A DNA stretch of 44,629 bases from DATCMH01 sp036563505 (GTDB taxonomy: Bacteria > Pseudomonadota > Alphaproteobacteria > Rhizobiales > Beijerinckiaceae). The notes under the pieces are model-generated. The model saw nothing but the letters and a program-made list of their open reading frames with translations. It was not told the DNA's origin and searched no databases. The translations under genes were made by a program, and so were the position numbers. This document shows positions 1 through 7,490 of the stretch, in pieces (positions within the stretch are counted from its first letter, which is position 1; every line of letters begins with the position of its first letter). The stretch is from the NCBI GenBank assembly GCA_036563505.1, contig DATCMH010000020.1, positions 1 through 44,629 on the forward strand, written 5' to 3'.

Positions 1-2
1 CC

Positions 3-188
3 CGCGCCACGGCGGAGGCGCTCGCTGCTCAACGCCGTCTAGCCGAGCTTGACCGATTCAGCGCCGAGGAGTCTTCTACAAGAGTTCCGTCGTTGCGTGC
101 CTTCTGCGTCGCCGCCGTACTCCAGCCGATTGTCATCAACAAGGGTCGTTCAGGCCTCAAGACCAACGTCGCTGGGGAACAATCATGA
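3..188 (+). CDS. 3' end of an unidentified gene (partial)
   Basis: An open frame enters from the left edge and ends in a TGA at 186-188 that overlaps the ATG of the next gene (ATGA). This is the usual arrangement of translationally coupled operon genes. About 61 residues are visible; the first third is Ala/Glu/Arg-rich and helix-like, the rest has no recognisable motif. Codon third positions are only moderately GC-rich, so it may be a chance frame. If real it would be the upstream partner of the response regulator, perhaps the end of a kinase, but nothing in the sequence shows that. Confidence 0.3.
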   Translation, partial: RATAEALAAQRRLAELDRFSAEESSTRVPSLRAFCVAAVLQPIVINKGRSGLKTNVAGEQS

Positions 189-562
189 AAGGCTGCCGCG
201 TGCTGATCGCGGAGGACGAGGCGCTCGTCGCCCTCGACCTCGCCGACTCTCTTCTGCAGATTGGCGCCGAGGTCGTTGCGACGACCGGGCTCGTGCGCGA
301 GGGCTTGCGCTTCGCTGAGACCACGACGATCGACGTCGCCCTTCTCGACTTCAACCTGGCCGATGGAGTCGCGACACCGTTGGCCGAGGCGCTCCAACAA
401 CGCGGTGCGGCGGTCGTCTTTTACTCGGGCCGGGGCGTGCCGGAGGAGGCACTCCAGCGCGTACCCGGCGCAGCTGTTCTCAAGAAGCCATTGCGGTTCG
501 AGACGATCGCGGGAACGCTTCGCGCCTGCCGCCCCGGGCTCAGTTCGCCCGCTCGCGCCTGA
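185..562 (+). CDS. Receiver-only response regulator
   Basis: A 125-residue single-domain CheY-like receiver with no output domain. The acidic pocket is E10-D11, the likely phospho-acceptor is D55 in LLDFNLADG, and the conserved lysine is in VLKKP near residue 101, so the phosphorylation site is complete. Such stand-alone receivers relay phosphate or act by protein-protein contact in the cytoplasm; many Hyphomicrobiales carry them as orphans. Its ATG overlaps the stop of an upstream partial frame. Its last 23 bases overlap the 3' end of a convergent gene. The cognate kinase is not visible, so the stimulus is unknown. Confidence 0.85.
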   Translation: MKGCRVLIAEDEALVALDLADSLLQIGAEVVATTGLVREGLRFAETTTIDVALLDFNLADGVATPLAEALQQRGAAVVFYSGRGVPEEALQRVPGAAVLKKPLRFETIAGTLRACRPGLSSPARA

Positions 563-782
563 TCTCTGCAAGCCGGCGCACGTCGTCGAGAAGGCGATCG
601 GCTGCAGCCTGGCCCCGCATGGCAATCACCCCACGCAGGCCGGAGTTGGGCACGCCGTCGATGAAGGCTTTGCGCTCGTCTGGGTTCATGGCCAGGACGT
701 AAGCGACCTCGGTCTCGTGCCGCCATTCCTCGGATGCAGTGTCGACCTCGCGTCCGGCAAAGTGATAGTAAGCCCGGCGCAT
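540..782 (-). CDS. Small hypothetical protein
   Basis: An 80-residue charged protein beginning MRRAYYHF. I chose the ATG at 780-782 over a TTG two codons upstream. It contains an EWRHETEV segment, an Arg/Lys-rich middle and a C-terminal helix ending in RRLAEIRRERAN. Small proteins with a similar W-R-H-E-x-E-V start and an AADRL-DDV end are, as I recall, common in Methylobacterium, which supports both its reality and the host guess. No catalytic motif, signal peptide or membrane segment is visible. It converges on and overlaps the response regulator by 23 bases. Confidence 0.6.
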   Translation of the reverse strand: MRRAYYHFAGREVDTASEEWRHETEVAYVLAMNPDERKAFIDGVPNSGLRGVIAMRGQAAADRLLDDVRRLAEIRRERAN

Positions 783-1072
783 GCGCAAAAAGGAGCGCGA
801 TCGTTCCTCATCCGCAAAGCGCCCGGGCTACCGGCTTGGCGATGGGCTCAAGCTACTCCCCTGCGAGCCCCCCGGCTACTCACGATCTCGTTGTTCGCTG
901 ACATCAGTGCTTCAGAGATGGCCACCACGCTGCGGTTGACCTGCGGTTCGTGACCCCTCTTGTGTGGGTCTGCATCAGAAACAGACGTCTGACCTGGACG
1001 ACATAACCGCGTGCCGTTCAGCGCCGATGAAGGTCGTCGCGAGCCAGTGTGCTTGCCGAGGAGACCAGGACG

Positions 1073-1420
1073 ATGACGAGCTATGGGCGCGTGACTGCAA
1101 GGTTGGCTGGTCATCTCGCAACCGTGCTGGCGCTCCTCCTGGTACCTGGGGCGGCGCTGGCTCAGACCACGGCGGCGTGCCAACACGATCTGGCCGCGGT
1201 CGATGTGAGCTTTAAGCGGACCATGGAGCGGCTGACAGCAGCTGAGTCAGCAGACCAGTCGGGCAAGTGCGTGGCGTGGCGCCAGCACGTGGAGACGATG
1301 CAGGCGGGTGTCACGGTGTTCAACCGCTGCCTGACCGGACATGCCCAGCGCGAGAACGTGCTGCAGCTGCTCGTCTCCATCGACGACTTCGAGGGCCTGC
1401 TCAAGCGCAAGTGCTCGTAG
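1073..1420 (+). CDS. Small exported Cys-containing protein
   Basis: A 115-residue protein with a Sec-type signal peptide: charged start, hydrophobic stretch LATVLALLLVPGAAL and an Ala-x-Ala-like site near residue 31, so it should be periplasmic. The mature part has four cysteines (CQHD, GKCVAW, NRCL, RKCS), suggesting two disulfides, and is otherwise helical. The start was placed at the ATG at 1073 because AGGAGA lies just upstream and the signal peptide begins there. It is followed by another exported Cys-containing protein on the same strand. I recognise no family. Confidence 0.65.
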   Translation: MTSYGRVTARLAGHLATVLALLLVPGAALAQTTAACQHDLAAVDVSFKRTMERLTAAESADQSGKCVAWRQHVETMQAGVTVFNRCLTGHAQRENVLQLLVSIDDFEGLLKRKCS

Positions 1421-1538
1421 AGCCCCAGCGTCAGTGACGTTGATTTGCAGGCGACAAGCTCAGGCCAAGCGCCGCCGAGATCTCGGCCAAGATCAATATG
1501 GATCAGTGTTGCCACATCATCCAGAGGACGGGCCGTCC

Positions 1539-1919
1539 ATGTTATCTATGCGAAAGACTGCTCTTTCCTGCCTCGTGATCCTGACGTTTGGAGCAGGGCC
1601 CGCGCTTGCCGCCGATTGTCCAGCCAACACGGTCGAGGACACAGTCGCTGCCATCAGGTCGGCTCCGTCGTGCAAGGGGGCCGCTGCGGCCTACTTCGCC
1701 TGCACCCGTGTGACGACCCAAGACGTCGAATTCTCAGAGGCTGCAATCGAGGTTTGCGAGAGGAACCACGTGACCCGCCTCAGCCCCGTTCAGTCCCGCA
1801 ATTATCGACAGGCCATACGCGCCTGTGAGCGCCGCTACGAGCAGGAAGCAGGGACCATGTATCGGTCCTTTGAGGCGTCGTGTCGGGTTAAAGCGGCTCT
1901 CAGGTTCTCCCGATCGTAA
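1539..1919 (+). CDS. Small exported Cys-rich protein
   Basis: A 126-residue protein with a clear signal peptide (MRKTALSCLVILTFGAG, cleavage near ALA-AD). The mature part has five or more cysteines, including DCPAN, PSCKG, FACTR, VCERN and RACERRY, pointing to a disulfide-bonded periplasmic protein. ATG codons occur at 1539 and 1548 and the second gives the more standard signal peptide. The C-terminal ACERRYEQEAGTMYRSF stretch loosely recalls small lysozyme-inhibitor-like exported proteins, but this is too weak to name a function. It sits 118 bp after a similar small exported gene. Confidence 0.6.
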   Translation: MLSMRKTALSCLVILTFGAGPALAADCPANTVEDTVAAIRSAPSCKGAAAAYFACTRVTTQDVEFSEAAIEVCERNHVTRLSPVQSRNYRQAIRACERRYEQEAGTMYRSFEASCRVKAALRFSRS

Positions 1920-2006
1920 GAGCACGGCACGCCTCATCCAGTGCGGCGTGCCGTCGCCGGTGTGCTACGAACACGCGCCCTGCGGCCTGTTCAGAGCCGA
2001 GTCCCG

Positions 2007-2642
2007 ATGTACACGCTCCACGCCTCGTCCGGATCATGCGCTTTTGCGCCCCACATCGTCTTGGAGGAGATCGGAGAGCCCTACGCGCTTGAGATGATGT
2101 CTAACGGGCATCCCGAGGCCAGGTCCGAGCAGTTCCGGCAGATCAACCCGAAGGGCCGCATCCCCGTTCTCGTCGCGGACGGGTTCATCCTCACCGAAGC
2201 GCCCGCCATCCTGCTGCATCTCGGCCTAACGAACCCTGGCTCTGGTCTCATGGGCTCAGACCCTGAGAGCATCGTGCGGGCGGTGGAGTGGACGAACTGG
2301 CTCTCCAGCGCGGTTCACGCCGTCGCGGTCCGGATGATCTGGAAGGCGGAGTTCTTCCTGGCTGATCCTGCAGCGCACCCCGCCCTGGTCGAGAGCGGCA
2401 TGGCGCACCTCCTCTCAGCCTTCGCGCTGGTCGAGGCCAAGATGCTGGACCGCGCTTACGCGCTCGGGAGCGCTTACTCCGTGGTCGATCCCTACCTGCT
2501 GGTGTTCTTTCGCTGGGGCAATCGTATGCGCATCGACATGGCAGGCAAGTTCCCGACCTGGACCGCCCATGCTCGTCGCCTGGAACAGCGGCCTGCCGTC
2601 CAGCGCGCCCTCGCACAGGAAGGCATCTCACTCTGGAAGTAG
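2007..2642 (+). CDS. Glutathione S-transferase family protein
   Basis: A 211-residue soluble protein of normal GST length. The thioredoxin-like N-terminal domain has the glutathione-site signature: INPKGRIPVL with the cis-proline, followed by LTEAPAIL, where E-A replaces the usual E-S. The C-terminal half is helical with a final substrate-pocket helix. The catalytic residue near the start is probably Ser in HASSGSCAFAP. The start was taken at the ATG at 2007, where the beta strand MYTLHAS begins; the open frame upstream looks non-coding. GSTs conjugate or isomerise electrophiles using glutathione. The substrate cannot be told. Confidence 0.85.
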   Translation: MYTLHASSGSCAFAPHIVLEEIGEPYALEMMSNGHPEARSEQFRQINPKGRIPVLVADGFILTEAPAILLHLGLTNPGSGLMGSDPESIVRAVEWTNWLSSAVHAVAVRMIWKAEFFLADPAAHPALVESGMAHLLSAFALVEAKMLDRAYALGSAYSVVDPYLLVFFRWGNRMRIDMAGKFPTWTAHARRLEQRPAVQRALAQEGISLWK

Positions 2643-2781
2643 GACAGGCAGGCGAGCAACTGCGGAGAATCAGGAAACCTGTCCCGCTTTTCCGTCATTC
2701 TTAGCCGGCCTCGATCTCCTCAGGACGCTCGGAAGCTTCATCGGGATCAGCTAGCGTCGGGCGGCTCATGAGGACTCACGA

Positions 2782-3090
2782 ATGCTGCACGTGATCGCGA
2801 TCATCACCACTCATCCTGGCAAGCGCGAAGAGGTGCTGCAGCTCGTCCGGGCCAATCTGCCCGCCGTCCGCGCAGAGGACGGCTGCATCGCCTATGAGCC
2901 AACGGTCGATGCGGCTGACATCGGCAGTATGCAGAGCGAACTCGGGCCCGATACCTTCGTGGTGGTCGAGCGCTGGGCCAGCACGCAAGCGCTCAAGGCT
3001 CACGCGCAGGCTCCACACATGGCGGACTATGCCGCAAAGACCCGTGGCATGATCGCAAGCCGTGTCATCCACGTCCTGTCAGCTGTGTAG
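2782..3090 (+). CDS. Antibiotic biosynthesis monooxygenase (ABM) domain protein
   Basis: A 102-residue single-domain protein typical of the YgiN/ABM ferredoxin-like fold. The pattern is an N-terminal strand (MLHVIAIITT), a helix (PGKREEVLQLVRANL), the E-x-G-C-I-A-Y strand, the FVVVERWAS strand and a helix with HAQAPHM. ABM proteins are dimeric and act as quinol monooxygenases or small-molecule oxygenases without bound cofactor; many have unknown substrates. It stands alone between the GST gene and a NUDIX gene on the same strand, so a shared detoxification role is possible but not shown. Confidence 0.8.
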   Translation: MLHVIAIITTHPGKREEVLQLVRANLPAVRAEDGCIAYEPTVDAADIGSMQSELGPDTFVVVERWASTQALKAHAQAPHMADYAAKTRGMIASRVIHVLSAV

Positions 3091-3375
3091 GGGCGCTGGC
3101 TTCGCACTGCGTCTATCCCGGCGAAGACGTGACAGTCTTCCCGTTCGTCCCTGTCCACGCGGACGGTCGACAGCTTGTCTGGGTGCAAAGGTCACCTGGC
3201 AGTCATTATACCCCGCGTGGCGAGCGCGTCCTGTGTTGCGGCGAACACCGCCGTGCTGTCGTGACGCACCAACTCGCGTTGCCGCTGGACGCCTCGCGCG
3301 TGAGCCGCTCTGAGACGAGAGCCTTCTGAGGGAGCTCATCGACGATCTTTCGCGTTGTAAGCCATCTCGCGAGGT

Positions 3376-3972
3376 ATGCCGATGACCCAGGACAATCCCT
3401 GGACTGTGCTTTCGTCCAAACGGGCCTTCGACGACCCTTGGATTGCCGTCATCGATCATTGCGTTCGCGACGCGGCTGGACGCGAGCGACAGTACGGGGT
3501 CGTCCACTACAAGGCGATCGGCTTTCGCGTGCTCCCCATCGATGACGAGGGGTCCACGTGGCTTGTCGGCCAGTACCGGTTCGCGGCTGGTCAATACAGC
3601 TGGGAACTGCCGGCTGGGAGCGGGGAACGGACTGAAGCGCCTAAGCATGCCGCGGCACGCGAACTCGGAGAGGAGGTCGGCATCACCGCGTCACAGTGGC
3701 TCATGATCAACCAGCTCAGCCCATCGGGGGCCGTCGCGGACGCGCGGGAAGTGTCATTTCTGGCTTGGGACCTTGGTAGGACCGAGCGCCACCCGGATCC
3801 TCAAGAGGCGCTCACCTTGCGCCGACTGCCGTTTGGGGAGGCCGTCGACCTGGCACTCCGCGGCGAGATCACCAACGCAGGGTCCGTCGCTACGCTTTTG
3901 GCCGTGCAGATCAAAGCTGATCGCGGTGAGTTGCCGAGCGAGGTTGAGCGGCTGCTTAAGGGTGGCTCCTGA
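3376..3972 (+). CDS. NUDIX hydrolase, ADP-ribose pyrophosphatase-like
   Basis: A 198-residue protein with a perfect NUDIX box at residues 81-103: the Gly, then Glu five residues later, then R-E-L-G-E-E-V-G-I, which supplies the metal-binding glutamates. The preceding QYRFAAGQYSWELPAG strand-loop is typical of the ADP-ribose pyrophosphatase subgroup, which cleaves ADP-ribose or other nucleoside diphosphate derivatives in the cytoplasm. The first of two close ATGs was used. About 285 bp upstream has no convincing gene. The family is firm; the exact substrate is not. Confidence 0.88.
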   Translation: MPMTQDNPWTVLSSKRAFDDPWIAVIDHCVRDAAGRERQYGVVHYKAIGFRVLPIDDEGSTWLVGQYRFAAGQYSWELPAGSGERTEAPKHAAARELGEEVGITASQWLMINQLSPSGAVADAREVSFLAWDLGRTERHPDPQEALTLRRLPFGEAVDLALRGEITNAGSVATLLAVQIKADRGELPSEVERLLKGGS

Positions 3973-4123
3973 CAGGCGCTCGCCTTTTTCAGAGCCAGCT
4001 TCGAAAGCCGGCGAACGTCGCTGCATGGGCGATCGCCCCGATCGGTCGGATTAAGTTCTGGCCGTTGCCGGTTCTGGATTGACCACCGTTCTCGTTCCTT
4101 TCGTCGCGAGCTAGCAGGAACGT

Positions 4124-4198
4124 GAGGACGCGAGATCAAACGGTTAGCTCCGCTTCCCAAGCTGAATGTCGTCGGTTCGATCCCGATCGCCCGCTCCA
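4124..4198 (+). pseudogene. Eroded tRNA-Gly(CCC)-like sequence
   Basis: A 75-nt tRNA-sized sequence. The 3' half is well kept: anticodon loop TTCCCAA (anticodon CCC, Gly), T arm with GTCGG/CCGAT around TTCGATC, acceptor strand CGCCCGC, discriminator T and an encoded CCA. The 5' acceptor GAGGACG pairs at only five of seven positions, the D stem is poor, and the anticodon stem has a mismatch. It looks like a decayed copy or a 3' tRNA remnant left by an old integration, as with the tRNA-Gln remnant 1.1 kb away. It could be a divergent but working tRNA, which I think less likely. Confidence 0.5.
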
Positions 4199-4349
4199 AG
4201 CTTCCCGTCGCCCGAGACCGTCGCCTCTGACGCCGAAGCCGGCGCCGCACGGAAGGCTGGTACGCGATCGAACCCGCGCCCCCGAACCGCGTTGTTGAAC
4301 GAACCCGCGATCCTCTCGCGGCGGAGCGCAACCGGTTCGGAGACCGATC

Positions 4350-4616
4350 ATGGGCATCATCTGGACGATCATCATCGGCTTCATCGCCGGCGTGATCGCG
4401 AAATTCATCATGCCGGGCCGCAACGAGCCGTCCGGCTTCATCCTGACCACGATCTTGGGAATCATCGGCGCGTTCCTCGCGACGTTCCTCGGGCAGGCCA
4501 TCGGGTGGTACCGGGCCGGTGAGGGCGCAGGCCTGATCGGCGCTATCGTGGGCGCCGTCATCGTGCTGGCCATCTGGGGCATGATCTCAGGCCGGCGCTC
4601 GACGACCACGCTCTAA
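4350..4616 (+). CDS. GlsB/YeaQ/YmgE family membrane protein
   Basis: An 88-residue, very hydrophobic, Gly-rich protein with three predicted membrane helices (starting near residues 2, 28 and 60). It has the family pattern MGIIWTIIIGFIAGVIAK, then a short PGR-N-P-GF-T loop, then the GIIGAFLATFLG helix. This family was named transglycosylase-associated but its biochemical role is unknown; members are often stress-induced in proteobacteria. It lies between the tRNA-Gly-like remnant and the YidB-like gene. No clear promoter was identified. Confidence 0.9.
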   Translation: MGIIWTIIIGFIAGVIAKFIMPGRNEPSGFILTTILGIIGAFLATFLGQAIGWYRAGEGAGLIGAIVGAVIVLAIWGMISGRRSTTTL

Positions 4617-4697
4617 CTCAAGACTCGACGCAGCCTATCGCCGGGCGGCAGGAGACGCCTGCCGTCCGGTTCCTTTGCCTTCGATCAGGAGCAAGAC

Positions 4698-5234
4698 ATG
4701 AGCCGCGGATTTCCGTCGATGACGGCCCTCCTGGGCCTGCTGGCCGTCGCCGGCTACCAGAACCGGGACAAGATCGCCGAGATGCTGCAAGGCGCCTCAA
4801 GCGGCGCTTCAGCCGGGCCAGGCGGTCATTCCTCGGGCGGTCATGCAGGAGCCGCAGGTGGCATGGGCGGTGGCCTCGCTGGTGGCCTTGGCGGGGGTTT
4901 GGGCGGCGGCTTGGGCGGACTCCTCGGGTCGCTCGGCGGCGCCAGCGCGGGCTCCCTTCTGGGCGGCGGCCTGACGGAGCTCGTCGACCGGTTCCGGCAG
5001 ACGGGTCACGCCGAGACAGTGGATTCCTGGGTCGGGACAGGGCCGAACCGCGAGGTCGCGCCGACCCAGCTCGAGCAGGCCATCGGACCGGACGTTCTCG
5101 ACACCCTGTCGAGGCAGACCGGCCTCTCCCGCGAGGAGCTCGTCAGCAGGCTCTCGCGCGAGCTGCCGAAAGCCGTCGATCAGTACACGCCGCAAGGGCG
5201 CATCCCGACGGAAGCCGAGTTCTCGCGCCACTGA
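4698..5234 (+). CDS. YidB-like protein (DUF937 type)
   Basis: A 178-residue protein with a short hydrophobic start (MTALLGLLAVAG), a long Gly-rich middle (repeated GGG-LGG units at residues 55-95) and a conserved C-terminal domain. The last part has the YidB features: VDSWVGTGPNREV, PTQLEQAIGPDVLDTLSRQTG and LSRELPKAVDQYTPQGRIP. The family has no proven function. It is the last host gene before the element's left repeat and so defines the left flank of the empty site, the right flank being tRNA-Gln. Confidence 0.85.
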   Translation: MSRGFPSMTALLGLLAVAGYQNRDKIAEMLQGASSGASAGPGGHSSGGHAGAAGGMGGGLAGGLGGGLGGGLGGLLGSLGGASAGSLLGGGLTELVDRFRQTGHAETVDSWVGTGPNREVAPTQLEQAIGPDVLDTLSRQTGLSREELVSRLSRELPKAVDQYTPQGRIPTEAEFSRH

Positions 5235-5300
5235 GCCGAGCCGTCTCCAACGCTAAACGGCCCAGGACTGATGGCGGTTCATGTCTCTTTGGAAAGGCAG

Positions 5301-5320
5301 TGGCTGGGGGACCTGGATTC
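5301..5320 (+). repeat. Left attachment repeat (tRNA-Gln 3' remnant)
   Basis: TGGCTGGGGGACCTGGATTC is identical to 23881-23900. Read on the minus strand it is the end of the T loop, the 3' T stem, the acceptor strand and the CCA of tRNA-Gln(CTG). Identity stops exactly at both edges (base 5300 differs from 23880, base 5321 from 23901). This is the signature of site-specific integration into a tRNA 3' end. Confidence 0.92.
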
Positions 5321-5334
5321 TAAGCCACAACGTT

Positions 5335-5418
5335 TAAGTGCCTGATATCGTTGTTTCTGTTGACGTTTTCGCCCTGACTGTTACGGCTAGCCGACCAAAA
5401 CACTGTTACGGCGAGCCG
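5335..5418 (+). other. Candidate integrase arm-binding sites, left
   Basis: Two repeated sequences fill the gap between the left core repeat and the integrase. TAAGTGCCTG at 5335-5344 recurs at 23849-23858 near the other end. CTGTTACGGNNAGCC occurs at 5378-5392 and 5403-5417, 25 bp apart, and again at 23808-23822. All copies have the same orientation. In lambda-type systems the integrase N-terminal domain binds such arm sites. The second 15-mer lies 5 bp before the integrase start, so binding could also repress integrase expression. Confidence 0.6.
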
Positions 5419-5422
5419 CCAT

Positions 5423-7348
5423 ATGGCACTGCGAACGAACATCGCTCGGCGCTCCGGAAGCGCCCGCTACTATGCCAGGCTCGGCATCCCGAGAGACCTT
5501 CAGCATCTGTATCCCGCGGCCAACGGCAAGCCGCGCCAGGAGCTGTGGAAGAGCCTTGAGACGACGGACCCGCGCGAGGCGAAGGCCCGCGTCCTGCCCG
5601 TCCTCCAGACCTGGGAACGCGAGTTCGCGGAGCACCGCGCCCGCCTGGTGCAGCTTCGTGAGATCACCCCGGAAGACGTGCAGGCCGCGGTTTGGGACCA
5701 CTACCGCGAGGAGCTGGACACGCTCGACCGCGAGCACCAGGCCTTGCCCTCACCAGGCGAGGTGACCGGGGCGAAGGCGCAGCTTATGGCCGACCTGGCG
5801 ACCCGTGCCGCCGAGAGGAAGGCGACCGAACACCTCCGCGACAAGAACGGGAACCCGATCAAACTTGACCCGCCCAAAGGCTGGGCTGTTCCACCACCGC
5901 CGCCCGCGCCGGGATTGGTGGCGTTGCACTACACCCTCGACTACTCGGCGTTGGCCGGCGCCCGCGAGTTCCAAGAGGACAGCCGCGCCAAGCGTCTCGC
6001 GACCCTGCGCCGGCACCTCGCGACCGGTGAGACGGCGCTGGTGGAATACGCGGCCGACGCCCTGATCGAGCGCAAGGGGCTCAACGTCGGTAAGGGCAGC
6101 TTCGCCTATCGCGACCTCTGCACGAAGCTCATGCGCGCCGAGATTGAGGCGCTGACGCGTGGCGCCGAGAGGGCAGGGGGCGACTACACCGGCCGACCGC
6201 GCGATGAGCTGGTGCGGCCTCCGCTTACCGTCGTGTCGTCGGCAACGGCCGCGCCGGGGGAGGGCATCCTGGAGCTGTTCGACACCTTCGCCTCGCAGAA
6301 CCCGAAGGGCGTCACATCGGACACGCTCCGCATGAATCGCAAGATCATCGAGCTGTTCGCCGACTTCGCTGGCGCGCGGACGCCCGCGGCCTCGATCACC
6401 CCGAAGCTGGTGGGTAAGTGGATCGACGCCTTGCACACGTTCCCGATCAAGGCCGCGGAGGTGCGCGACTTCCGCGACCTGTCCTTCCGGGAGATCATCG
6501 AGGCCAATAAGCGTGTCGGGAAGCCGGTCCTCTCGCCGAAGACGATCAACAAATACCTGAGCGCCCTCGGCGCGTTCTGTCTGTGGCTGAAGAAGCGGGG
6601 CGTCCTGGAGCGCAACCCCGTCGAGGATCAGTATCTCTCGATCGACAAGGACGTTCAGCGCGTCCGGTCCTACACCTCCGAAGAGCTGCGCCGCATCTTT
6701 GCCGCCCCGCTCTTCACCGGCGCGGAGTCAGAGGACCGGCTTGATCGGCCCGGCGAGCACCGGGTGCGGGATCACCGGTTCTGGCTGCCACTCATGAGCT
6801 TGTTCTCCGGCGCCCGCATGGGTGAGCTGGCGCAGCTCTCCGTCGCTGACGTGCGTCAGCAACACGGGCACTGGGTCATGCGGATCACCCGCGAGTATGA
6901 GGACGGGAAGGCCACCAAGACCACGAAGACCAAGGCCTCACAGCGCGTGATCCCGGTCCACCCTGAACTGATCCGCCTCGGCTTCCTCGACTACCATGCG
7001 CGTCAGGTCGAAGCCGGGAGCAGCCGCCTCTTCCCGGAGATCAAGCCCGACGTCCGCGGCCAGATCGCCGGTCACTTCTCACGGTTCTATGGCCGATACC
7101 TCGCCAAGATCGGCGTCAAAGACGATCGTATGGTGAACTTCCACTCCTTCAGGCACAGTTTCGTGGATGCGCTGCGCCGGGCCGGATACCGCGATGAAGA
7201 GTTCGGCTTCCTGCTAGGTCACACACAGGCCACGACCACGGGCCGATATGGCAATCTAGCAGAGGGTGAGCTGGCACAGCGTGTGAAGCTGATCGAGGTC
7301 GTCACCTATCCTGCCCTTGATCTAACGAAAATCGACGCGAGCACCTGA
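5423..7348 (+). CDS. int: Tyrosine recombinase (integrase), long form
   Basis: A 641-residue phage-type integrase, longer than the usual 350-450. The catalytic set is present: R465 in SGARMGELAQL, H574 and R577 in HSFRHSF, H600 in LLGHTQ and nucleophile Y609 in GRYGN. The core-binding SAM-like domain is around residues 275-400 (Leu-Phe-Asp-Thr-Phe to LSALGAFCLWLKKRG). The N-terminal 250 residues include RYYARLGIPRDLQ, which resembles the arm-binding segment of many proteobacterial integrases, and a long helical extension. It lies 102 bp inside the left repeat and reads inward. It should catalyse insertion into, and with a partner excision from, the tRNA-Gln site. No excisionase is seen nearby. 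Confidence 0.93.
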   Translation: MALRTNIARRSGSARYYARLGIPRDLQHLYPAANGKPRQELWKSLETTDPREAKARVLPVLQTWEREFAEHRARLVQLREITPEDVQAAVWDHYREELDTLDREHQALPSPGEVTGAKAQLMADLATRAAERKATEHLRDKNGNPIKLDPPKGWAVPPPPPAPGLVALHYTLDYSALAGAREFQEDSRAKRLATLRRHLATGETALVEYAADALIERKGLNVGKGSFAYRDLCTKLMRAEIEALTRGAERAGGDYTGRPRDELVRPPLTVVSSATAAPGEGILELFDTFASQNPKGVTSDTLRMNRKIIELFADFAGARTPAASITPKLVGKWIDALHTFPIKAAEVRDFRDLSFREIIEANKRVGKPVLSPKTINKYLSALGAFCLWLKKRGVLERNPVEDQYLSIDKDVQRVRSYTSEELRRIFAAPLFTGAESEDRLDRPGEHRVRDHRFWLPLMSLFSGARMGELAQLSVADVRQQHGHWVMRITREYEDGKATKTTKTKASQRVIPVHPELIRLGFLDYHARQVEAGSSRLFPEIKPDVRGQIAGHFSRFYGRYLAKIGVKDDRMVNFHSFRHSFVDALRRAGYRDEEFGFLLGHTQATTTGRYGNLAEGELAQRVKLIEVVTYPALDLTKIDAST

Positions 7349-7442
7349 AAAAAGCAGTTGTTGTGGAAATTATTGCTTTGTGCCCGATTCGTCGTCGGTT
7401 ACAATATGCTTGTTCAGTTGAGGTGAGCTTCCAAGCGTCGTT

Positions 7443-7472
7443 TTGACGTGCTTGCCTCGACATTGCTTATTG
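7443..7472 (+). promoter_or_regulatory. Candidate promoter of the capsid operon
   Basis: TTGACG (7443-7448), an 18-bp spacer and TTATTG (7467-7472) lie in the 142-bp AT-richer gap between the integrase and the portal gene. This is the only sizeable gap before the long operon. The -10 is imperfect and the site is untested. Confidence 0.35.
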
Positions 7473-7490
7473 TGACGAAGGCTTTTCATT

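Noticed and set aside
29..625. A 198-residue leftward frame at the left edge
   Set aside because: Antisense to the receiver domain, which has a complete phosphorylation site.
783..1072. Possible small genes in the gap before the first exported protein
   Set aside because: The frames here are short, Arg-rich and overlap each other; nothing supportable was found.
3079..3648. Frames in the 285-bp gap before the NUDIX gene, on both strands
   Set aside because: They extend into or over the NUDIX gene and lack motifs, ribosome sites or signal peptides. I see no gene in 3091-3375.
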